DNA of 33,557 nucleotides from an uncultured Ectothiorhodospiraceae bacterium (GTDB taxonomy: Bacteria; Pseudomonadota; Gammaproteobacteria; XJ16; Halofilaceae), in NCBI GenBank assembly GCA_913055615.1, contig CAJXKK010000030.1, positions 1-33,557 on the forward strand, written 5' to 3'. Every line of letters begins with the position of its first letter. Position 1 is the first letter of the stretch. Made by a program: the position numbers and the translations under genes. The notes under the pieces are model-generated. The model saw only the letters and a list, made by a program, of their open reading frames with translations. It was not told the origin of the DNA and made no database searches. This document shows, one piece after another, positions 27,262 to 33,557 of the stretch.

Positions 27262-27719
27262 GAATCAATCCCCCCAATCCGTCGGACAAGGGCTTTCTGG
27301 TCATTGGTCAGAGGGACTGAAGTGAGCGGGCGCCCCTGGACCTGAACGATGACGGAGGTAGCGGTGGCCTTGCATTCGCCGTTGGCGAAGATCGCATGGC
27401 CGAGGTGGAAGGAGCTGCCGCCGATGTGGCGGACGGCCGTGCCGATGTCGACGGTGCCCGGGTAGTAGAGTTCCTCGATGTAGTCGGCCGCGATGTGGGC
27501 CAGCACGAACACCGGGCCGTGTTCGCGGTCCGCCGGCGGGCGGCCGAGTTGTTCGAGGAAGGCCACGCGCCCGGTCTCGAAGTACACCATATAGGCGACG
27601 TTGTTGACGTGCCCGAGTACATCGAGGTCTCCGAAACGGATGATGTCCTGACGCCACAGCGTGTGCGTGTCGGGCTTCATCAGCGCCTCGCGCTCGGCCG
27701 CGGGATCGGGTACGTACAT
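27249..27719 (-). CDS. Acyl-CoA thioesterase, hot-dog fold (4HBT family)
   Basis: A 156-residue single hot-dog domain. The motif RFGDLDVLGHVNNVAYMVYFETGR (about 28-51) is the 4-hydroxybenzoyl-CoA-thioesterase-type active site, with an Asp at 31-33 and the HVNN turn. A later strand reads VDIGTAVRHIGGSSFHLGHAIF. Such enzymes cleave acyl-CoA thioesters; the substrate cannot be told. The ATG at 27719 is chosen because GAGGAG lies 6-7 bases before it; an upstream ATG in frame has no such site. The last residues Ser-Asn-His-Glu and the TGA come from the tip of the palindromic element. It is divergent from the esterase gene. Confidence 0.88.
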   Translation of the reverse strand: MYVPDPAAEREALMKPDTHTLWRQDIIRFGDLDVLGHVNNVAYMVYFETGRVAFLEQLGRPPADREHGPVFVLAHIAADYIEELYYPGTVDIGTAVRHIGGSSFHLGHAIFANGECKATATSVIVQVQGRPLTSVPLTNDQKALVRRIGGIDSNHE

Positions 27720-27785
27720 GGTGCACTCCTCTGATAGGCTCGGACGACGACGAAACGATATCACGCCCCGGAGGACTTAACCGCG

Positions 27786-28550
27786 ATGGAACTCCACACC
27801 CGCGTCGCTGGCGAAGGACCACCGCTGGTGCTGCTGCACGGCCTGTTCGGATCGAACGAGAACCTGGGCGGCGTCGCCCGGGCGCTGTCCGACCGTTTCA
27901 CGATCTACGGCATGGACCTGCGCAACCACGGGCGTTCGCCGCACGCCGCATCGATGGACTACGCGAGCATGGCTGCGGACATCCAGGACACCCTGGATGC
28001 ACACGGACTGGATCAAGCCACAATCCTCGGGCATTCCCTCGGCGGCAAGACGGCAATGGAACTCGCCCTATCCGTGCCAGGGCGGGTGACCCGCCTCATC
28101 GTCGTCGACATCGCCCCGGTCACCTCCGACCGGCGCCATGACGAGGAACTCGAGGCACTGCACAACCTCGATCTGACCGCCATCCGCTCCCGCGGCGACG
28201 CCGACAAGGCCCTCGCCGATGAGATCCCGAACCCGGCCATCCGCCAGTTTCTGCTCAAGAACCTCACCCGCTCGGATAATGGCTTCACCTGGCGCATCCC
28301 GCTCGACACGATCTACGCCGAGTACGCCGAAATCGCTGCGGCCCCCTCGTCCGCAGGCCCGTACAACGGCCCCACCCTCTTCATCCGTGGTGGCAACTCC
28401 GACTACCTGCCGCAGAGCGCCGAACCCGCCATCCACGAACGCTTCCCTACAGCCCGCATCGAAACCATCCCCGACGCCGCTCACTGGGTCCACGTCGACG
28501 CACCCGAAGCTTTTCTCGAAGTGCTGAACGACTTTTTGAACCACGAATGA
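27786..28550 (+). CDS. Alpha/beta hydrolase, YbfF-like esterase
   Basis: A 254-residue hydrolase. The oxyanion-hole motif LLHGLFGSNENLG lies at 17-29, DLRNHGRS at 44-51, the nucleophile elbow GHSLGGK has Ser84, and the catalytic His is in AAHWVHVDAPEAF near residue 233. The pattern resembles E. coli YbfF, which cleaves short acyl esters and acyl-CoA. It is divergent from the thioesterase gene across 66 bases, suggesting related acyl-handling roles under shared control. GGAGG stands 11 bases before the ATG. The C-terminal Asn-His-Glu and stop come from the palindromic element. Confidence 0.9.
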   Translation: MELHTRVAGEGPPLVLLHGLFGSNENLGGVARALSDRFTIYGMDLRNHGRSPHAASMDYASMAADIQDTLDAHGLDQATILGHSLGGKTAMELALSVPGRVTRLIVVDIAPVTSDRRHDEELEALHNLDLTAIRSRGDADKALADEIPNPAIRQFLLKNLTRSDNGFTWRIPLDTIYAEYAEIAAAPSSAGPYNGPTLFIRGGNSDYLPQSAEPAIHERFPTARIETIPDAAHWVHVDAPEAFLEVLNDFLNHE

Positions 28551-28941
28551 ACACGAATGGACTCCTGGGCCGATTGGTCTTTCGGGAGCTGCGCTGACCC
28601 GTCGCGAAAATGGTCGGCGTACAAGAACCGCAGATGGACACAGATGAACACAGATGAACACAGATAAAAGTCAAAATCGCGGCGCGGTGTCAGAATCGGG
28701 ATGGCCGTAATTTACGAACACGCAGTCCTCCAACCATTAAACCGCCTTTTCTTTTATCTGTGTTCATCTGTGTCCATCTGTGGTTCAAACAACCTGTCAC
28801 TCAGCGAACACGGACTCAGCGCAACTTCCGGTAGACCAAGTGCCCCTGGACCCATTCGTGTTCACTGCTCGGCGCGTCCTTGCGCCTTGCCCCTTCCGGC
28901 GGTGGCGCGAAGATTCGCTCCCGGCGAATCTTTCGTGGTTC
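28538..28941. repeat. Interspersed palindromic element, complete copy 2 (interrupted)
   Basis: The same nested inverted repeat as copy 1, in opposite orientation judged by its centre (GCCGTAATTTACG). The left outer arm is 28538-28596. The inner arms are 28625-28670 and 28751-28786. The right outer arm runs from 28817 to 28864 and, after a 67-base interruption, resumes at 28932-28941 with TTCGTGGTTC. The interruption contains its own stem, AAGATTCG paired with CGAATCTT. The left tip supplies the esterase stop codon. The element lies between converging esterase and clpB genes. Confidence 0.85.
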
Positions 28942-28942
28942 C

Positions 28943-28971
28943 CTAAAAGACGGGCGCCCGAAGGCGCCCGT
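28943..28971 (-). terminator. Intrinsic terminator of clpB
   Basis: On the minus strand ACGGGCGCC, a TTCG tetraloop and GGCGCCCGT form a perfect 9-base stem (28971 to 28950) followed directly by CTTTT. It lies 29 bases beyond the clpB stop. The UUCG loop with a GC-rich stem and T tract is textbook for factor-independent termination. Confidence 0.88.
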
Positions 28972-28999
28972 AGTCGAGGGAGTCGTCCCCGTCGAGAGA

Positions 29000-31612
29000 T
29001 CAGGCGGTCGCGGCCTCCTCGGCGGTTTCCGTGCGCCGCTCGAAGACCAGTCCGTCCGTACCCGCATCCACGTGGATGGTGTCGCCCGGGCCGAAGCGGC
29101 CGCCCAGGATTTCCTGGGCCAGCGGGTTTTCCAGCTGCTGCTGGATGGCCCGCTTGAGCGGCCGGGCACCGTAGACCGGGTCGAAGCCGGCCTCGCCGAG
29201 GTGGTCCAGCGCCGCGGCGCTGAGTTCGATCGCCATGTCGCGTTCGGCCAGGCGCTTGTGGAGATGCCCCATCTGGATGCCGGTGATCTCGCGGATCTGC
29301 TCGCGGCCCAGCGAATGGAACACCACCAGGTCGTCGATCCGGTTGATGAACTCGGGGCGGAACGACTGGCCCACGATCTCCATCACCGACGACTTGATCG
29401 CGTCGTAGTCGCCCTGCCCCGCCATCTCCTGGATGACGTCGCTGCCGAGGTTCGAGGTCATGATCACGACCGTATTGCGGAAGTCGACCGTACGCCCGTG
29501 ACCATCGGTCAGGCGGCCATCGTCCAGCACCTGCAGCAGGATGTTGAACACGTCCCGATGCGCCTTCTCGATCTCGTCCATCAGGATGACCGAGTACGGC
29601 TTGCGGCGGACGGCCTCGGTCAGATAACCGCCTTCCTCGTAGCCGACGTAGCCCGGCGGTGCGCCGATCAAGCGGGCCACGGAGTGCTGCTCCATGAACT
29701 CCGACATATCGATGCGCACCATCGATTCCTCGGTGTCGAAGAGGAAGTTCGCGAGCGCCTTTGACAGCTCGGTCTTGCCGACGCCGGTCGGGCCGAGGAA
29801 CAGGAACGAGCCGTTGGGCCGGTTCGGGTCGGACAGGCCGGCGCGCGAGCGGCGGATCGCCGAGGCAACGGCGTGGACGGCCTCGTCCTGGCCCACGACG
29901 CGTTCGGCCAGCACCTCCTCCAGCCGGTTCAGCTTCTCGCGCTCGCCCTCGAGCATCTTCGAGACCGGGATACCGGTCCAGCGCGAGACGACCTCGGCCA
30001 CCTCTTCCTCGGTGACCTTGTTGCGCAGCAGGCGTGACTCCTCCTGGCCGTCCTCCTGCGCCTGCACCTGCTCGAGCTGTTTCTCGAGTTCCGGGATGCG
30101 GCCGTACTGGAGTTCGGACATCCGCCCGAGATTGCTGGCACGACGCGCGGTCTCCAGTTCCTGACGGGCGCGTTCGAGTTCTTCCTTGATCTGGGTCTCG
30201 CCCTGCACGGCCGACTTCTCGGCCTTCCAGATCTCGTCCAGATCGGCGTACTCCTTCTCCAGCCGCTGGATCTCCTCGTCCAGATTCTTCCGGCGCTTCT
30301 TCGAGGCCTCATCGGACTCCTTGTTCATGGCCTCACGCTCGATCTTGAGCTGGATCAGGCGCCGCTCGAGGCGGTCCATCTCCTCGGGCTTGGAGTCGAT
30401 CTCCATGCGGATGCGCGAGGCGGCCTCGTCGACCAGATCGATGGCCTTGTCCGGCTGCTGGCGGTCGGTGATGTAACGCGTCGAGAGCTGCGCCGCCGCG
30501 ATGATCGCGGGGTCGGTGATCTGCACCCCGTGATGCACCTCGTAGCGCTCCTTGAGACCACGCAGGATGGCGATCGTGTCCTCGACGTTGGGCTCATCGA
30601 CCAGCACTTTCTGGAAGCGGCGCTCCAGGGCCGCGTCCTTCTCGATGTTCTTGCGGTATTCATCGAGCGTGGTCGCGCCGATGCAGTGCAGTTCGCCGCG
30701 GGCGAGCGCCGGCTTGAGCATATTGCCCGCGTCCATGGCACCCTCGGCCTTGCCGGCGCCGACGACCATGTGCATCTCGTCGATGAACAGGATGATCCGG
30801 CCTTCTTCCTTGCCGATCTCGTTGAGGACCGATTTCAGGCGCTCCTCGAACTCGCCCCGGTATTTCGCTCCGGAGAGCAGTGAACCGAGGTCGAGCGACA
30901 GCAGGCGCTTGTCCTTCAGCCCCTCGGGCACCTCCCCGTTGACGATCCGCTGCGCCAGCCCTTCGACGATGGCGGTCTTGCCGACACCGGGCTCGCCGAT
31001 CAGCACGGGGTTGTTCTTGGTGCGCCGCTGCAGGACCTGGACGGCCCGGCGGATTTCCTCATCACGACCGATGACCGGATCGAGCTTGCCCTGTTCGGCG
31101 CGCTCGGTGACGTCGGAGCAGTACTTCTCCAGCGCCTGGCGCTGCTCCTCGGCATTCGGATCGTTGACGTTCTCGCCGCCACGCACGGCGTCGATCGATT
31201 TCTCGAGTGCGCCCTTGACCGCGCCGTGCTCGCGCATGACATCGCCGATGCGGCCCTTGTCCTCGACCGCGGCCAGCGCGAACAGCTCGCTCGAGATGTA
31301 CTGGTCGCCGCGCTTCTGGGCCAGCTTGTCGCACTGATTCAGGAGCTTCGACAGATCGTTGGAGACATGGACCTCGCCCTCGGTCCCGGAGACCTTCGGC
31401 AATTTGTCCATCTCGGCACCGAGCGCGGAACGCAGGCCATTGACGTTCACGCCGGCATGGGAAAGCAGATGGCGGGTACTCCCGCCCTCCTGATCGAGCA
31501 TCGCCACCATCAGGTGCACGGGCTCGATGAACTGGTGATCGCGTCCGACCGCGAGCGACTGCGCGTCGGCCAGCGCCATCTGGAACTTGCTGGTCAGTTT
31601 GTCCATCCGCAT
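29000..31612 (-). CDS. clpB: ATP-dependent disaggregase ClpB
   Basis: ClpB is a hexameric AAA+ chaperone that, with DnaK, extracts proteins from aggregates after heat stress. The 870-residue protein (E. coli 857) has an N-terminal Clp domain (about 1-145). The first AAA+ module has Walker A GEPGVGKT (206-213) and [26 protein letters not shown] coiled-coil middle domain follows at about 400-525, and the second AAA+ module has [14 protein letters not shown] and [10 protein letters not shown]. The GNMLKP and [16 protein letters not shown] pore loops are seen, and the ClpP-binding loop is absent as expected. The start [11 protein letters not shown] aligns with E. coli. A heat-shock promoter candidate lies upstream and a strong terminator downstream. 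Confidence 0.97.
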   Translation of the reverse strand: MRMDKLTSKFQMALADAQSLAVGRDHQFIEPVHLMVAMLDQEGGSTRHLLSHAGVNVNGLRSALGAEMDKLPKVSGTEGEVHVSNDLSKLLNQCDKLAQKRGDQYISSELFALAAVEDKGRIGDVMREHGAVKGALEKSIDAVRGGENVNDPNAEEQRQALEKYCSDVTERAEQGKLDPVIGRDEEIRRAVQVLQRRTKNNPVLIGEPGVGKTAIVEGLAQRIVNGEVPEGLKDKRLLSLDLGSLLSGAKYRGEFEERLKSVLNEIGKEEGRIILFIDEMHMVVGAGKAEGAMDAGNMLKPALARGELHCIGATTLDEYRKNIEKDAALERRFQKVLVDEPNVEDTIAILRGLKERYEVHHGVQITDPAIIAAAQLSTRYITDRQQPDKAIDLVDEAASRIRMEIDSKPEEMDRLERRLIQLKIEREAMNKESDEASKKRRKNLDEEIQRLEKEYADLDEIWKAEKSAVQGETQIKEELERARQELETARRASNLGRMSELQYGRIPELEKQLEQVQAQEDGQEESRLLRNKVTEEEVAEVVSRWTGIPVSKMLEGEREKLNRLEEVLAERVVGQDEAVHAVASAIRRSRAGLSDPNRPNGSFLFLGPTGVGKTELSKALANFLFDTEESMVRIDMSEFMEQHSVARLIGAPPGYVGYEEGGYLTEAVRRKPYSVILMDEIEKAHRDVFNILLQVLDDGRLTDGHGRTVDFRNTVVIMTSNLGSDVIQEMAGQGDYDAIKSSVMEIVGQSFRPEFINRIDDLVVFHSLGREQIREITGIQMGHLHKRLAERDMAIELSAAALDHLGEAGFDPVYGARPLKRAIQQQLENPLAQEILGGRFGPGDTIHVDAGTDGLVFERRTETAEEAATA

Positions 31613-31649
31613 GGGTTTGACTCCCTCGGGTATTGCGTTGATACACGTT

Positions 31650-31677
31650 AAGTGCGGGCCCGGTGGAAGATTTCAAG
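31650..31677 (-). promoter_or_regulatory. Sigma-32 (RpoH) heat-shock promoter candidate of clpB
   Basis: On the minus strand a perfect CTTGAAA (31677-31671) is followed, after 12-13 bases, by CCCGCACTT (31658-31650), resembling the sigma-32 pattern CTTGAAA with CCCCATnT. It lies 38 bases upstream of the clpB ATG. The -10 match is partial, but clpB is a classic RpoH target. Confidence 0.6.
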
Positions 31678-31703
31678 ATGCGGCGGGGAGGAAAGAGGCG
31701 GCA

Positions 31704-31752
31704 GGGCCAAGGGCCAAGGGCGAAGTGGGAAGGGCGAGAGGGCGGAGGGCGT
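31704..31752 (-). repeat. Degenerate heptad tandem repeat upstream of the clpB promoter
   Basis: Seven consecutive 7-base units read GGGCCAA, GGGCCAA, GGGCGAA, GTGGGAA, GGGCGAG, AGGGCGG, AGGGCGT on the plus strand. The tract is almost all purine on one strand. It begins 26 bases upstream of the clpB -35 candidate. The rest of the 31613-31904 gap contains only a 29-codon ORF that I do not support. Confidence 0.65.
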
Positions 31753-31904
31753 AGGCCGGTTTTCCCCGGCGCCCGTCCGGTATCCTCCATGCACCATGGC
31801 TTACCGCCGGGGAATGCCGGCATTGCGCGGTGATATGTACGCGGCCGATATCCAGTGCATCGGGCGGCGCAAGGCCGGCCTCTGACCGTGGGCGTTATCG
31901 ACTC

Positions 31905-32663
31905 TCAGGCGGATTCCAGCCAGGCCATTGTCGCCATGCGGCCGGTGGGGGCGCCTGTGCGCCGGTGGGAGAAGAATCGTTCCGGATCACTGAAGGTGCA
32001 GAAACCGCCGCCTTCAATTTGACGCACCCCGAGGGCGCGCAGGCGGCGGCGGGTGAGTTCACAGAGGTCCGCGTGCCAGCGGTCGCCGGCGCCCCGCTCG
32101 AAGGCTGCCGCCGCGCCAGGATCGGCGCTCATCAAGGCATCGCGTACCTCCGGGCCAATCTCGAACGCCGCGGGTCCGATCGCGGGGCCCAGCCATGCGC
32201 GCAGAGCGGCCGGATCGACCGGCAACGTGGCGACCAGCGACTCGATGACCCCGCTCGCGAGTCCGCGCCAGCCGGCGTGTGCCACGCCGACGGCGCGGCC
32301 ATTTCGGTCCGTGAGGGCGACGGGCAGGCAATCGGCGGTGAGTACGGCGCAGACGACGCCGGGCTGGGCAGTCCATGCGGCATCGGCCTCGATTTCATCC
32401 GGGGCCTCGCTCCCGTCCAGTTCGACGCACCGGGTGCCATGCACCTGACGCAGCCACGCCGGGTCGGCCGGCAGATCCAGCAGGCACCGCAGGCGGCGCC
32501 GGTTGACCGACAGGCCGGCGTCTTCGGCGTCGGCGGGCGCGCCGAGCGCGAACGTCGACCAGGTCCCCGTGCCGACGCCGCCGCGGCGCGTCGTGGCAAG
32601 CACACGCGCCGGCGAGCCGGCGACCGCGCCGGGACCGATCCACGTGCCCGCGAACTCAGACAT
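31905..32663 (-). CDS. pgeF: Purine nucleoside phosphorylase / polyphenol-oxidase-like protein PgeF (YfiH, LACC1 family)
   Basis: Members of this family act on purine nucleosides, and E. coli YfiH also corrects misincorporated L-serine in peptidoglycan precursors. The 252-residue protein has the family's QVHGTRCVELD, the metal-site cysteine in LTADCLPVAL, the VAHAGWRGLASGV histidine, LGPAIGP and a C-terminal GGGFCTFSDPERFFSHRR. The start is the ATG at 32663, which overlaps the rluD stop by 8 bases (ATGTCTGA); the longer ORF upstream lies within rluD. The rluD-pgeF-clpB order is common in gammaproteobacteria. Confidence 0.92.
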   Translation of the reverse strand: MSEFAGTWIGPGAVAGSPARVLATTRRGGVGTGTWSTFALGAPADAEDAGLSVNRRRLRCLLDLPADPAWLRQVHGTRCVELDGSEAPDEIEADAAWTAQPGVVCAVLTADCLPVALTDRNGRAVGVAHAGWRGLASGVIESLVATLPVDPAALRAWLGPAIGPAAFEIGPEVRDALMSADPGAAAAFERGAGDRWHADLCELTRRRLRALGVRQIEGGGFCTFSDPERFFSHRRTGAPTGRMATMAWLESA

Positions 32664-33557
32664 GGGCGTTGAGATCGGCCTCCAGCCCGTCGAGCACGGC
32701 CTGGAAGTCGGCCGGTACCGGGGCCTCCCAGGTGCACCAATCGCCGCGTTCCGGATGCGACATCTCGAGCCGGGCGGCATGCAGGGCCTGGCGGTGCAGG
32801 GCCTGGAGGGCGTCGCGCAGCTCGGGCGCCGGGGAGCGCGGGAGTTGCGGGCGACCGCCGTACTGCGGATCCCCGACCAGCGGCAGGCCGGCATGCTGCA
32901 TATGCACCCGGATCTGGTGCGTGCGTCCGGTCTCGAGGCGCACGCGGATATAGGCGTGCCCACGGTACTTGCGCTCGATCCGGAAGTGCGTCACCGCCGG
33001 GCGCCCGCCGGTGCGGACCACGGCCTGTCGCTGCCGGTCGCGCGGGTGGCGTCCGATCGGGGCTTCGATGGTGTCGCCGGCGACCGGAACACCGGTCACG
33101 ATCGCCCGGTACTCGCGCACGATGGCGCGGTCATGGAGCTGGGTCACCAGGCGGTTGTGCGCCGCCAGCGTGCGGGCGACCACCATGAGGCCGGTCGTAT
33201 CCTTGTCGAGGCGGTGCACGATGCCGGCACGCGGCACGGCCGCCAGCGACGGATCGTAGTGCAGCAGGCCATTCTGCAGCGTGCCCCCACGGTGGCCCGC
33301 GGCCGGATGGACCACCAGACCGGCCGGCTTGTTGACCACGAGGATGGACTCATCCTCATGCACGATCCCGAAATCGACGTCCTCGGCCGCGGCGTCGAGG
33401 GTCGGATCAACCGCCTCGGCGATGCCGGCATCGAGGACGACGGATTCACCGCCCAGCACCTGCGTGCGCGGCGCGGGGCTCATGCCGTTGACATGCAGGT
33501 GGCCGGCCTTCAGCCACTCCTGCAGCCGGGTGCGTGAATACTCCGGAAACAGGCGGG
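32656..33557 (-). CDS. rluD: 23S rRNA pseudouridine synthase RluD (5' end outside window)
   Basis: RluD makes pseudouridines 1911, 1915 and 1917 of 23S rRNA in the loop of helix 69. The visible 300 residues start within an S4 RNA-binding domain (FPEYSRTRLQEWLKAGHLHVNG) that reads open to the window edge. An ATG at 33483 lies inside that domain, so it is not the true start. The catalytic motif is GIVHRLDKDTTGLMVVA with the nucleophilic Asp. The RTHQIRVHMQHAGLPLVGDPQYGG block is family-diagnostic. The stop overlaps pgeF. Confidence 0.95.
   Translation of the reverse strand, partial: RLFPEYSRTRLQEWLKAGHLHVNGMSPAPRTQVLGGESVVLDAGIAEAVDPTLDAAAEDVDFGIVHEDESILVVNKPAGLVVHPAAGHRGGTLQNGLLHYDPSLAAVPRAGIVHRLDKDTTGLMVVARTLAAHNRLVTQLHDRAIVREYRAIVTGVPVAGDTIEAPIGRHPRDRQRQAVVRTGGRPAVTHFRIERKYRGHAYIRVRLETGRTHQIRVHMQHAGLPLVGDPQYGGRPQLPRSPAPELRDALQALHRQALHAARLEMSHPERGDWCTWEAPVPADFQAVLDGLEADLNAHV

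Noticed and set aside
31798-31884. 29-codon ORF between pgeF and clpB (MAYRRGMPALRG...)
   Set aside because: Too short, no ribosome-binding site of note, no recognisable product; chance cannot be excluded.

Overview
The window is a high-GC, gene-dense chromosomal segment of a gammaproteobacterium. A complete ccmABCDEFGHI cytochrome c maturation operon, an NAD-type molybdenum/tungsten formate dehydrogenase, a SUF operon with a proteobacterial Rrf2 regulator, and a PpnN/RluD/PgeF/ClpB gene set all fit that group. The exported solute-binding protein is strikingly acidic, which suggests a moderate halophile, for example an Ectothiorhodospiraceae relative. That placement is inference; no rRNA gene is present to confirm it.

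Layout from left to right. The window opens with the last codons of a probable IS30-family transposase, half of an interspersed palindromic element, and ppnN on the minus strand. A 425-base gap follows, filled with several unrelated intergenic repeats. Next, on the minus strand, is a two-gene formate dehydrogenase operon (fdsB with its fdsG part fused, then fdsA). Divergent from it, a long plus-strand block runs from 6804 to 17560: four branched-chain-amino-acid/amide-type ABC transporter genes (two ATPases, two permeases, no binding protein), one small unknown ORF, and the full ccm operon. cobB and a LivJ/K-type binding protein follow on the minus strand. The binding protein has its own good promoter and terminator and is the obvious candidate partner for the transporter 9 kb away.

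From 20452 to 26913 lies the suf operon: an Rrf2 regulator behind a perfect palindromic operator candidate, then sufB, a REP element, sufC, sufD, sufS, sufT and a Rieske ferredoxin. No sufE/sufU/iscU or sufA gene is present. A divergent thioesterase/esterase pair follows, bracketed by two inverted copies of a roughly 330-400 base palindromic element. The window ends with minus-strand clpB (heat-shock-like promoter, strong terminator), pgeF and a 5'-truncated rluD.

The most unusual signal is the interspersed palindromic element (two complete copies and one half copy). Every copy sits between the 3' ends of converging genes. Two genes take their stop codon from the element's terminal sequence, so both proteins end in Asn-His-Glu. 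Iron is a theme of the central region: formate dehydrogenase, haem c assembly, Fe-S assembly and a Rieske protein. Very short gaps or 1- to 8-base overlaps link nearly all genes within each operon, which implies translational coupling.
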